Source of the DNA: Coleophoma eucalyptorum
Lineage: Eukaryota > Ascomycota > Leotiomycetes > Helotiales > Dermateaceae
Assembly: GCA_026120035.1 (NCBI GenBank)
Contig: JALRME010000047.1
Coordinates: 124,001 to 188,000 of the forward strand
Direction of reading: 5' to 3'
Length of the DNA: 64,000 nt
Shown here: positions 54,724 to 64,000 of the stretch, one piece after another
How positions within the stretch are numbered: the stretch's first letter is position 1
Layout: each line of letters opens with the position of its first letter
The notes under the pieces: generated by a model
Databases searched by the model: none
What the model was told of the DNA's origin: nothing
What the model saw: only the letters and a program-made list of their open reading frames with translations
Made by a program: the position numbers and the translations under genes

Positions 54724-55491
54724 TTGGTGTTTATTGTTGAAAGAGAACTTGTTGTTTTGATATAAAATGATGAATTTTCCGTGGTGTGGGTCGTCTACCG
54801 GTAAAGAAATTAGATGGGGAAAGCTGTTCGCGTGGGCTCTCTAGCGCGAAAGTCTCTAAGCGAGCAGTGGACGGAATGAATTTATTCATGCTTGAGAAGC
54901 TTGGCGGGAGAGACCCTTCGCTAGACCTAGGCTTAGAATGGGTTTGAATATCTAAATTATGGGAGGGAACAGAGGTGAACCGATTGACTGTATTATTCAA
55001 TTAATTCTAGCGTAGAGAACTAGGTAACTGAGCTGATATGATAGAGTTAAAGCATAGGTGGTCTACACGGCGAATGCACTGGCTATTTGCTCAAAGTACG
55101 CTTTGCACGGTTTTAACAGCAGGTATCATAAGTGGAATGAGATGACTTTTTTCGCCACCAGCGTTAATCAAGCTCTTTTCTCAACCCAAACTTGTGAGTT
55201 ATCTACTGCTCTCAATTGCAAACCTGTCACATTAAATAAACGGCCATTGGCCTATTTATCCATAGAAACTGTTCTTAAATCTCTGACTGAAGTACGACTT
55301 GCGCCCCCTAATGCTACTGTGCAATATTCATGATTTGCAACATACTCCTTAGTCCTTATAGAACCTATTTATTTTCTATGGTCTAAGTAGGACGTTGGGG
55401 ATTGAAGTACTGCCATTGAAGCTATGTTTCACCCTTTTGGGAGCTAGGATACAAAGAAAAGCAGACGATTATTCCCCAAAGCGTTATTCAT
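54724..55491. other. Intergenic region, nothing recognised
   Basis: Short ORFs at 54731-55000 (minus) and 55058-55333 (plus) lack motifs or plausible codon use. No repeats noted. Confidence 0.4.
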
Positions 55492-56632
55492 TCACCTCAG
55501 ATGATTGCTTCTCTGGATACAAATAGAACAATTTGTATGGCTCAGATCAAAAGCATTCTTTTTGAATACCTCAGACTCTTTCGCTACTTCACGCTCATTT
55601 CGATCTGAGATCTTGCGGATGACTCGATTTGCCTTATTTCGACGATATATCTCATCCACAGCTGCCTTGTCATGCTCCTGCTGGGGTGTGTCTTCTGCAA
55701 CAGTGGTTCGGCTTCTGTTGAGGTATGCATTGATAGGACCAAGATTTACTAATGTGTTTGGAGAATGTGGTGGTTGGGCTTCTTCATCAGCATTCTTGGA
55801 GACATGCGTGGATTGGACGAGTGTGTTGAAACCATCTATTTGTTCAACAAACTCCCCGCAGAAGATAGCATCACAGGAGAGTCCGGGTAGAATATGGAAG
55901 TTCATCTTGACTTTGTCCATAGAGCCAGCCAATCTTTACAGAAACACATACCTGGCCCACAGTCTCGGCAAGCGATCCATCTGCTTGTTGTATCAGCATC
56001 CTTGACCTTCGTCGCTGATCGATCTTGAATCCGTTCTTGTGCGCGCATTCCAGTGACATGAAATCGTCGTCAGATCCACTGTCAGCAAGGCCAATTACAG
56101 TATGACTTTCAGCTGTGAAACAGATTCGATTGTTTGGAGAACCAATATACTTAAGAGTTGGTAATCCACCAAACCAGTTCGGACATCTCTCTAAGAGTTG
56201 TTTGTTCTTTTCGTAGAGTCTTATTTTCTTGATAAATCGTTCTCCCATAATTACTGGGGCAATGCACTTCTTCAACACATAAAACCAGCGCTCTTCTGGA
56301 GGATTGGCGCAAGAAACTAGGCCGCAGCTCACTAGTGTTCGACCAATCGATCGAACCTCTGGCTTAGTGCCTAACTTGAATGAAACTTTGTCTTCTTCAT
56401 TCCGGCTGATGTGAAGTCTATGCTGATTGGCAAAGTCCCCTGAACAAATATCCATCTCTGATCCAGAATCGGGTCGTGCTAAACATTCGTTGCCATTGAG
56501 ACTAACTCGAATTGCTTTTCTGAAAAATGACGAGGATTTGGCATATACTTTGGGTGCATAAGATAGTACCGCGTGAAAGTTGCTCGACAGATCTGAACAC
56601 CAGTCTCTTATAATACTAGTCCAGACATCCAT
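55492..56632 (-). pseudogene. Retropepsin-like aspartic-protease-domain protein, frameshifted
   Basis: Two adjacent minus-strand frames (56632-55871 and 55932-55492) make one product if joined by a single-base shift near 55930. Neither frame has splice sites that would do this cleanly. Two aspartic-protease-like cores are visible: ARPDSGSEMDICS with downstream APVIMGERFI, and GLADSGSDDDFMS with downstream ILPGLSCDAIFCGEF. Each is the D-S-G-x entry and the hydrophobic-hydrophobic-G flap partner of retropepsins. The C-terminus is charged and helical. Single-chain proteins with this fold are frequent in fungal genomes and their roles are unknown. Whether it still makes protein is doubtful because its start region overlaps the end of the decayed EST1-like frame. 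Confidence 0.5.
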
Positions 56633-58007
56633 ATCCCCATAATTTTTCTGATTGCCCTCAAATTATGATTGAAGTCTGCAAGACATCTAATCCATGTGTC
56701 TTCAAATGCTGGATTAACCTCATGAAGGAGGTCCATTATTGTATATGCGAGCTCCATAAAGTTCAATTTGTAGTGTAAGTCACCTAGTGATTCTGGGAGA
56801 CTATCTTTGAGCAACTCTAGGAAAGAAAGCATGTCATGCCGCCACCTTCGTGCTGGCATTGCGTATTTCGAAGCGAGGCGACGGAGTGCGGGGCTCGCCG
56901 ATGGATGCTGGCTAGCAAGAAAGAAGTCATGATGTTCGTGTAGGAGGGTTCTATGGAGAGCAATCAAGGATTACCATTGCTCATTGTTAAATTTTGACTG
57001 CGCTCCAGTGTCTGCTTGCGCTAACTGGCTTGTCGCTTGTCCACCTCGATACATTTTGTCTCTACCATTACCAGACCAGCGTATATACCCTTCACTTCAG
57101 CAACGAGCTGCTCTTGCGAGATTGGTCGTGCTTCTGGTTCCAGTATAATACTATAGCCAGCTGTCAATACTGGTGAATTTCCAGTTGATGATTCCACTCC
57201 GCAACTCGGTATGATTGAAGAAGTTGAATTGCCATTGTGGATGTTTTGACTGGATTGAGGCATAGGTTGTGACCCTTGTGTCCCGAGCTTCTGCGACTTT
57301 ATAGATGCAAATTTTCCGGAGTCAAAAGATCTCTTTACTATGGGAGAATCCTGATCAGGATTCCATAATTTCTTACTTGGCATGTGAGGTCTTTGGTGGG
57401 AGGTCTTTTCAAGATCGGACTGCGCAAATGAAAGCGATATTGTTCGTGCCCTTCGAGAAGTAGAGCCTGCGGAGAGACCATCTCCCTCTTCGCAAAGAGT
57501 GTCGATATTCAGTTGTTGAAGCCCTACCGGCTGCCGTAGTGCAGAGGAAGTCGGGCTTGATAGCGGTCTCTTGATCTCTCCAGGAAAGTTTTCACACGGG
57601 AGATTTTGAGGCCGAGGAAATAGGGACTTTGGGGATGACGGCTCATTCTGGGTCGTCCTAAGATTTTAAAAATCAGCCTTAATTAAAACCAAAGTCGGTA
57701 GCACGTTGGTTGCTAAGATGCAAACGTAAGGCTGGCAAGGAATGTCCTTTTAGGAGGTTATCTAGCCCACAACCCTTTTCGTAGCCGATCCAGCTTCATA
57801 TTCGTTTCGAAGCTGTCGAATTTGTTCTTGGCTGGCATCTTTACGGAAGCGATTTTGGTGTATGCCCTTCTCATATTTGAAGAGCTCATCATCAGAACGA
57901 GAAAGCTTTCTGTCGGAATAGTGCATAGTGCAAGTCTCTGGCTGCCTTAGCTTGTGATTTCGTCGCTGATGTTGGATCCAGCGGTCACTAAAACTGAGTT
58001 GTGGCAC
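56608..58007 (-). pseudogene. EST1-like DNA/RNA-binding domain protein, decayed
   Basis: Minus-strand fragments line up with a fungal family related to telomerase-binding EST1 proteins: an N-terminal charged piece (58007-57762), a Ser/Pro-rich open frame (about 57665-57020) ending AGLVMVETKCIEVDKRQA, and HRTLLHEHHDFFLASQHP, LRRLASKYAMPARRWRHD and NPAFEDTWIRCLADF in 56967-56640. Three lesions are visible: a frameshift near 57022, a TAA in place of Gln (CAA to TAA) at 56973-56971, and another frameshift near 56645, after which VWTSIIRDWCSD continues the family pattern in the next frame. The normal C-terminal repeats of the family are replaced by the retropepsin-like frame. The splice between the first two pieces was not resolved. 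Confidence 0.55.
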
Positions 58008-58325
58008 TGCTACACTCCTGTTCCTGGGCTGGAGCTCAACTGTGGATTGGAAATGAAGTTGTGAATATTGAAGATCAGCAGGCTTGAACGATCAGTAATG
58101 GAATGCGAGACGGTCAACTAATTCCGGAGATGCCTATCATTTTGGGGTTGGGAGCCAGGCCAGTCTCGCGATTTACCTTATCTGCATTTTCTCGTGGCAA
58201 TGCATACGAGGCGTCCCCCGAGGCAGCTTGCTGCGCCTCGCTCTTATCTCTTCGCACATCCAAGTGATGTTCATATATTTGCAGAACATCAAGAAACCAT
58301 TAAATTAAGAATGTAGCAAATCTCT
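58008..58325. other. Divergent spacer, nothing recognised
   Basis: A 318 bp region between the decayed EST1-like gene and the DUF6594-type gene; it presumably holds the latter's promoter. Confidence 0.35.
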
Positions 58326-59322
58326 ATGCCATCTCAAGATCTTGAACTTGGTCAGGTGTTAGAACCCGTATCGAAACCGACACCTGCTGAAGGGTTCATT
58401 GCTGTTGCTGCAAAAATCGCAATAGATCCAGACAAAAGCACGACAATCTATCGACGATTTGACGCACTTTCGGCACGAAATCTCTTATTTTACCAAGCCG
58501 AACTTGCAGAATTAGAAGACCTCCAAAACCAGTACGATGAAACAGATCAAAAAGCAAAAGACCCGGCATCAATAGAGTGCCAACATGACTGGGAAGCTTT
58601 TGCAGATCACGCGAAGGAGGAAGGCAGACAGAGAAAGAAGATGGAACTTGCTATGAAAATTCGGAGTACTCTGGAAAAGTACCGTAAGCATCAAATCAAA
58701 TTGGAAATCAAAGAGATGCTGAACGTTAACATTAATGTCAGACGAAGCACTCGCCTCCCATCAGCGGCTCTTGAACTCCCCGCCGCCTGCTAAGACCACA
58801 GTGAAAGCCATGCGAAACTGGTTCTTTGACCCAGCCGGAACAAAGGACCCAGATGGTCGCAGGCCCCAACTCTGGGGCGGAAGCGAATACGTATATTCCG
58901 ATCCTCACGATCTTGTCGCTCTGCGAGTCCCTGCAGACCAGGACCGGCTCTCAGAACTCATACAGAGTAATTTTGGAGTGTTGTTCAAATCATCTCGAGC
59001 TCCAGGAGGCGGAGCGCAGATAATGATTTCGCATACTGCACTTTCAACATTCTCGACCATCCTCTCTCTTGTTCTCTCTTCAGTCCTACTCTTCGGCGCT
59101 ATAATTTCTCTTTCAGTTATTGGATCCAAACCAGAGCTACTTGGAATGCTCTGTTTCTGGACAGTGCTGTTTGCAGCTTGTGTTGGACTATTGACAAATG
59201 CAAAGAGAGACCAGGTCTTTGCGGCTACGGCGGCTTACGCTGCTGTGCCTGTGGTATTTGTTAGCGGAAATCTTGGTGGTGGTGGAGGAGGAAGCTGTAC
59301 CTGTTCTCCAGCCCCAACCTAG
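58326..59322 (+). CDS. DUF6594-type membrane protein
   Basis: Two exons (58326-58683, 58742-59322; 58-nt intron) encode 312 residues. The family's N-terminal pattern is clear: GFIAVAAKIAIDPDKSTTIYRRFD, then LSARNLLFYQAELAELEDLQ, and MKIRSTLEKYHEALASHQRLLN (the His codon is restored by the splice), followed by NWFFD. A region DPHDLVALRVPADQDRLSELIQ leads to three C-terminal membrane segments (STILSLVLSSVLLFGAIISLSVI, LGMLCFWTVLFAACVGLL, VFAATAAYAAVPVVFVSG). The protein ends in a Gly-run and CTCSPAPT. These proteins are widespread in Pezizomycotina and often lie near variable genomic regions. No function is established. Confidence 0.8.
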
Positions 59323-59749
59323 GTGGAGTAAGTAATAGCAGAGAACTACGAACGAATCTATAGGTCTTGCTCAATTTGCCTAGATGCAATCATTCGTGCC
59401 CAGATTCGAGGCAAAAACAGTGAGAGGGCATCACTGAAAAGGGAGACCGCTCATCTGCTTCCACATTTGCTTTCCTAGCTTAACAGCTCGCCGAGAATAA
59501 CGAGCTAGATAATTCTCCTGAAATAGCCAAAACATCATCAAATTCCCGTTAGATTTTCAGTGCACAACCTTTGCTATAGCATAGGACAGGATCGCGATAG
59601 GCTGTTCGACAGAACTTCAATTCGAAAAATTGCAAATTCATGCAGGGTGAGACTATTCATAACAAAGTGGATAATGTCGATGCAGTCTTTTAGCTGATTT
59701 TCCTCTTCTACTAGTCAAGCTCGAGCACTAAACGCCCATTCTGATACTA
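59323..59749. other. Intergenic region, nothing recognised
   Basis: A 427 bp spacer without a supported ORF or repeat. Confidence 0.35.
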
Positions 59750-61023
59750 TTTATGCCTCAACTTTAAAGCATCTGGGTATCACCAGAAAGCCACCAGCGA
59801 ATGCTACGACATAGCCATTCGTTTTCAAAAATAGTGATCATGGCGCCGCAATATTTCGCATGGAGGACGCGTCACCCGCTTAAAGTCGTATTGTCAATGT
59901 ATATTTTCGAGGATTTGAATTCTCTAATATTCTGCCATAGCTAATATTTCAAGCCTACAGTTGATGTTTTCGAAAAGAGGGTTGCTCAGTTAGAGGGCAG
60001 CATTACGGGGCTTGCTACTGCGTGCGTTCTAACAAGTTGCTTTTCATAGTTCGAGTAGTTCAGGAGAGGCAGCTTTATCTATGACAATCACTAGTCTTGC
60101 AAGTATTGGGGATAATATTTTTTCGACCACTGATATATCAGAATCGTCGTTGCATATATTTCAACACCGCCTACTTCCACTGGGTATAAAGACAGTCTGT
60201 GTAGACGTCAACACCCCAGAGATGCTTAGTGATGCTATCAATCAGAATACAAAAGTAACTTTTATGAGAGTATTGCCAGTAATACACTTCTTCTCGTTGA
60301 CATCCAAGCTATTGCAAGACTTGCGCATGAAGCTGGTGTGCCGCTTATAGTATAAATCAACTCATTGCTACTATATATGGGGACAGTATATTATTGATGG
60401 AGCCGGAGACAGCACGCCAGGAACATGTGGCTTCTTGATCCGTCCCATCCCTCACGGCAGATATTGTGCTCCACTCCCGCGTGTGGATGAGCGTAACTTC
60501 ACAATCATCTTCTGGCTTAATAATCGACAGTGGAAATTTCGACTGGAATATTCACCGAAAGAGATTTCCCCAGTTTACAAAGCCATCTCCTGGATTTCAT
60601 GGCATGAAGATATGGGAGAAGTTTGAGAAGCTCAGTTTCATTGTCCACGTTCGAGCTGCTATTCTGAGGGATATTGGACCTTGTTTGAATCCCTTTGCTG
60701 CTGCTGAGTTGATTACGGGATTAGAGACACTGGTGGTTTGAATTGAGAGGCATAGCAGTAACGCCTTGCTTATGGCTAAGTGGTTGACTGAACAAGATCT
60801 TGTAGGATCGGTTTCTTATCCAGGTACGATCCCCATATACAAAAGCGCTAGAGGCAACTGTCTCACTTCAACAGGCCTCAGCACTCAGCTCTCATATCAC
60901 CACAATGGAAAACGTCTCCCAAATGGAGCAGGAGAAGTTTTGGCGTTCGTTTTTATAAAGGGAGCTGGTGATGTGTCGGCATTTTCACAGAGCCTTGAAA
61001 TAGCCGTGCTAGAAGGAATGTGA
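59750..61023 (+). pseudogene. O-acetylhomoserine sulfhydrylase-like gene, heavily degraded
   Basis: Scattered plus-strand fragments in changing frames follow the order of a Cys/Met-metabolism PLP enzyme: NSDHGAAIFR (about 59834-59862), FEKRVAQLEGSITGLATA (about 59968-60020), MTITSLASIGDNIFST (60081 on), PLGIKTVCVDVNTPE, LIIDSGNFDW (about 60508-60540), SPGFHGMKIWEKF, LRDIGPCLNPFAAAELITGLETL, and HHNGKRLPNGAGEVLAFVFIKG near 60900-60970. Stops and frameshifts separate them, and the segment that should hold the PLP lysine (60360-60500) is scrambled. The intact enzyme makes homocysteine from O-acetylhomoserine and sulfide. This copy is non-functional. Confidence 0.72.
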
Positions 61024-62322
61024 GCATGATTGAACACTTTGCCTCCAAGTTTTATGAAAGCTAATAATATCATAGGGCTGGAGGGAGCAAGTAAGTTGAT
61101 TTACATAACACGATGCAGAGTTTGCAAGCCTAGTGAAGCAAAGAAGAGCATATCTTCTTAATATTAAGATATCACTTCACTAAAAGGAGGCTTTGAATTA
61201 ATAGAAACCAGCAGAAATTAATCGCGATGTCTAGGACAGTCCTATTCTTATACAATCTTCTGAATCTCCCGTTTTCGCCCTTCATCATCAACCAACCCCT
61301 CTCCATGCATAATGCATGTACGTAGGTCTCCCTACTAAATTCTCTCATCAGTATCAAAACAGAACAACATACTACGAAGAATGATTCTCACCCTATAATT
61401 CTATAAGCCCCAATGTCTCCCGCCATCATTAACAGAAATGGCACCTTTCCGCCCTTTTAAACCCACAGCTCGTCCCCTATTTGGGCACAATTTGGACCAT
61501 TTCCCAAATATCTGCTTTTTTTGTCCGGAACAATAAGCGTTTCTTGGAAATTTGCTCTGATTGCGTCCAGTATTCTGGCAAAAACGCTGGATCCTCGTTG
61601 CTGTCTATGTCAGAGAGTTCCGCTACTGTTGGCAGAAACCGGGTGGGTCCAACATTGATGTCAGCGAGTTGAAGCTGAGACGAGACTGCGAGATCTATGC
61701 AGGATGTATCTACCATAGACCTATTTTAGCTCGCAAAATCTGGCATACTTGGTACAGTTTTGGAGGAGATGAATTTTTATATGAGCCACCCAAGCGGAAC
61801 TAATAGCCTGTCACACCTAGGATATATTAATGATTCAAGTTGCTAAGCATCGCAATGCACTATCTCTAACATACTTTGTCCACGACTGAGCTGATCAACC
61901 GCTCTGTTTGATACTTGACATATTCAGATAAATTGGTGATTTGCAAATCGTCGACTAGTTGTAACCTTTGATTTTTATAGATGATTCGCTAAAACAGGCA
62001 CTAATTTGAAATTATCACAATCTGATACTTTAAGATACGGTAGAGTATGGGCAGCTAGATTCCGAATAGTAGTGACATTAGAAGTAGTGTTGGGGCCAAC
62101 AATAATCGAACAGAAAGTGATCAATTACTTTGACGGATCTTACATTCTAAACACCCATTCTTTGCCGTTGAGATTCGTCGTCGAGTGTATTGTACTCTTC
62201 TCACAACAAGTAAGAGTGCGGATATTTGTTTTTGCTGGGCAAACTCCTGTAACCCTAGAAATAATTTGTACTATCAGTTCTGCTATATACATAAAAGGTC
62301 CTAAACATGTTATAATTCGATC
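61024..62322. other. 1.3 kb stretch with one unrecognised minus-strand ORF
   Basis: A 79-codon minus-strand ORF (61716-61477, starting MVDTSCIDLAVSS) has moderate protein-like composition but no motif, and opposing frames are open in the same place. The rest is AT-rich and empty. Confidence 0.3.
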
Positions 62323-63144
62323 TTACTTGTCCTCCAACACAGGTAGCGTGATCCCATCCCTGCCACTCTGAATGGCATCCTCTAGCATCTCCAGTCTATC
62401 TTGGCCCCAAAAAGGCTCGTTTTGGTAAAAGTAAAACGGAGCACCGAAAACTTCTCTTGATTTCGCTTCTGTCGTCAACGCTGCCTCCTGTTCCACAAGC
62501 CCCTTCTCCGCTTCTGCTCTTTGCAACAGTCGGGACCCCTTAAGTCCAGATGCATTAACCAGACTTAAGATAGTCGCTGGATCAGCAATGTCGGCCTCAT
62601 TTACCCACACCGTTTCTAACGCTCTTCGCACGAACTCCGAGACCGGTTCACTGTCGTGGCCGTTTTCATCGATGGCGGCGAGGAGGACCCTATGCGCAAG
62701 TGATGGGTCTGCGGGGTAAAATTTAGGGTGTTGTACAATGGGGATTTTGCGAATTTCGCTCCATCGCTTCATTTCAAGTAGGCGATACGCCTGGCGTTCG
62801 ATAGGCCGCTCTTTCACGGGAAGCCCGCCAGATATAGAGAAAATGTGCATAAGGTCGACAGGTTTGTAGATAATCTTGGCATTGTTTTGTTGCTGTCAAT
62901 AGTAAATCAGTTAGCCTAATTTCAATTCTGGGGTTTCTTAAAAGAACGGAGCAATAAAAGAGTAAGGTTGGAATATCTGGAGATTTCCAAGATGGCTCAA
63001 TGGTGTACAACTCCCGGAATATTTACCAAAATGACGGTATTACTACAAAATACTCACTGCAAGGAGCTGAAGGCGTCTACTTCCAACGTAGGACCATAGC
63101 GAAATGAAAGAGAAGTAGTACTCAATGACCGGGCGGTTGGCCAT
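62323..63144 (-). CDS. DsbA-fold oxidoreductase / HCCA isomerase-like (GST kappa family)
   Basis: Two exons (63144-63058, 62892-62323; 165-nt intron) encode 218 residues. Exon 1 carries the family's N-terminal strand and active-site helix, VIEYYFSFISLWSYVGSRRLQ, with the Ser of the S-x-x-S/L-W-S-Y motif that takes the place of catalytic cysteines. Exon 2 resumes with NAKIIYKPVDLMHIFSISGG, then helical LAHRVLLAAIDE and the thioredoxin-fold close REVFGAPFYFYQNEPFWGQDRLEML, where the cis-Pro loop G-A-P-F is diagnostic. Such enzymes isomerise 2-hydroxychromene-2-carboxylate using glutathione or act as kappa-type glutathione transferases. In fungi many sit in detoxification or metabolite settings. 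The intron is longer than average, but no extra exon is needed. Confidence 0.87.
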
Positions 63145-63587
63145 CGTTCAGATAGGGAAACAGAGTAGTTTCCCAGAGAGTTTCTCTGCAATGCAAATGG
63201 GACTCGCTAGACAAATCCCGGTATTGAAAATATGTTTGTCTACACCGAAAGCATGCAAGTATAGCTGTTTGATGTTCTGCTTTACCTAGTTATAGGAAAT
63301 CTCAGTGCCAAGCGGCGGGGTCTTTGAAACATGACGTGCTTGGTCAAGAGTGGCGTTGGTACTTGAGTTCATCTCGCCTAATGCTTCTAGTTTGATATTC
63401 TTCGGATGTGACACTTCTTAGAGATTTTAGAGCTAGAGAATTGATGAAGGTGAGACTGGGATTATAGAAAGATCAGATATGAATGTGAAATATTTAGTAG
63501 ATGCTGATCAAGCAAGCGGCCTAATCGGCACGCCAGATAAAAGGTTTCTAGCAGGATATGCATATTAAACTCGATAAGGTTGCTAGC
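63145..63587. other. Intergenic region, nothing recognised
   Basis: A 443 bp region upstream of the DsbA-like gene and downstream of the small hypothetical gene. No ORF of note. Confidence 0.35.
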
Positions 63588-63869
63588 CTACATGTCTTTA
63601 TATTTGCAAATAAATTCATAGAGATCTTTCATCGAGTCCGTGGGGACGATCTGCATATAGCGGCAACTTTTATCTCCAAGTTGTCCGACCTTCACGACCG
63701 TCCTCGTAACCCACCAATATTCTAAGGCGTGTTTCTCAAATCCAGCTTGGTTTAGGATCTCGCTTTCGTCTCTCTCAACCACAGTATCCCATAGTTCTTT
63801 CCAACGATCCGTCGCGCGAAGTATGGTCTCTGCAGTTGCTTGAGCTAGGTGGCTACTCCTTGAAGTCAT
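63588..63869 (-). CDS. Hypothetical small protein
   Basis: A 93-codon ORF from Met 63869 ends MKDLYEFICKYKDM. The text is protein-like, with several aromatic residues in a compact pattern (RWKELWDTVVERDE, GFEKHALEYWWVTRTVV, SCRYMQIVPTDSMKDL) that I associate only loosely with uncharacterised ascomycete proteins. It has no signal peptide or membrane segment. Additional exons upstream cannot be excluded because only 131 bp of sequence remain to the window edge. Confidence 0.5.
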   Translation of the reverse strand: MTSRSSHLAQATAETILRATDRWKELWDTVVERDESEILNQAGFEKHALEYWWVTRTVVKVGQLGDKSCRYMQIVPTDSMKDLYEFICKYKDM

Positions 63870-64000
63870 GCTAGTAGATTGAAGCGCTTTAGAAGGTCAG
63901 CTCTAACTTCCTCATCATAGGCAGTAATAACACACCACATATAATGACTAGTAAGTGGAACGTTGTGATGTCTCTGTGTGTATGATCTTGAGGCCCTAAA

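Noticed and set aside
61477..61716. 79-codon minus-strand ORF
   Set aside because: Comparable open frames exist on the opposite strand and no motif or gene context supports it. Noted only in the gap entry.
62893..63057. Extra exon inside the 165-nt intron of the DsbA-like gene
   Set aside because: Joining 63058 directly to 62892 already gives the continuous family pattern and the correct length.

Overview
The window is nuclear DNA of a filamentous ascomycete (Pezizomycotina; a Leotiomycetes-type fungus is a guess from gene families only). The evidence is many short GT-AG introns (mostly 44-90 nt), Zn(II)2Cys6 regulators, secondary-metabolism genes, C-to-T (RIP-like) nonsense changes in a retroelement, and a tRNA-Asp with a short intron at the standard eukaryotic position. 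I rebuilt the multi-exon models by hand from splice signals. In each intact model the exon lengths sum to a multiple of three and the joined frame restores family motifs.

Layout. 1-1.1 kb: decayed retroelement gag end and leader repeats. 1.4-5.6 kb: a divergent pair of sugar-type MFS transporter and class II (PcaB/adenylosuccinate-lyase-like) lyase. 7.2-12.2 kb: a nine-exon chimeric terpene cyclase/prenyltransferase divergent from a Sec14-like lipid-transfer gene. 13.1-20.5 kb: acetyltransferase, Aro8-like aminotransferase, Zn2Cys6 regulator, LYC1-like acetyltransferase. 21.7-42.0 kb: LaeA-like methyltransferase, linalool dehydratase/isomerase-like protein, Zn2Cys6 regulator, maltose-acetyltransferase-like enzyme, MFS transporter, RTA1-like protein, lipocalin/CrtC-type (Diels-Alderase-family) protein, two divergent UstYa-type oxidases, and a secreted Kex2-repeat precursor. 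43.3-53.7 kb: amidohydrolase, F-box-like protein, GH43-like enzyme, O-methyltransferase, third Zn2Cys6 regulator. 54.6-64 kb: tRNA-Asp, decayed EST1-like and retropepsin-like genes, a DUF6594-type membrane protein, a wrecked O-acetylhomoserine sulfhydrylase, a DsbA/HCCA-isomerase-like protein and a short hypothetical.

The most striking element is at 41.0-42.0 kb. It is a RiPP (dikaritin-like) precursor gene in which every KKR-delimited repeat is its own 60-63 nt exon. Each exon is separated by a nearly identical ~48 nt phase-1 intron that splits the invariant core motif FDG|IY. The array holds an assembly gap, so the copy number is unknown. With two UstYa-type HxxHC proteins 2-4 kb away and transport, acetylation, methylation, LDI-like and lipocalin-like genes upstream, it looks like an undescribed cyclic-peptide cluster (inference). 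The chimeric terpene synthase 30 kb away may be a second, separate pathway.
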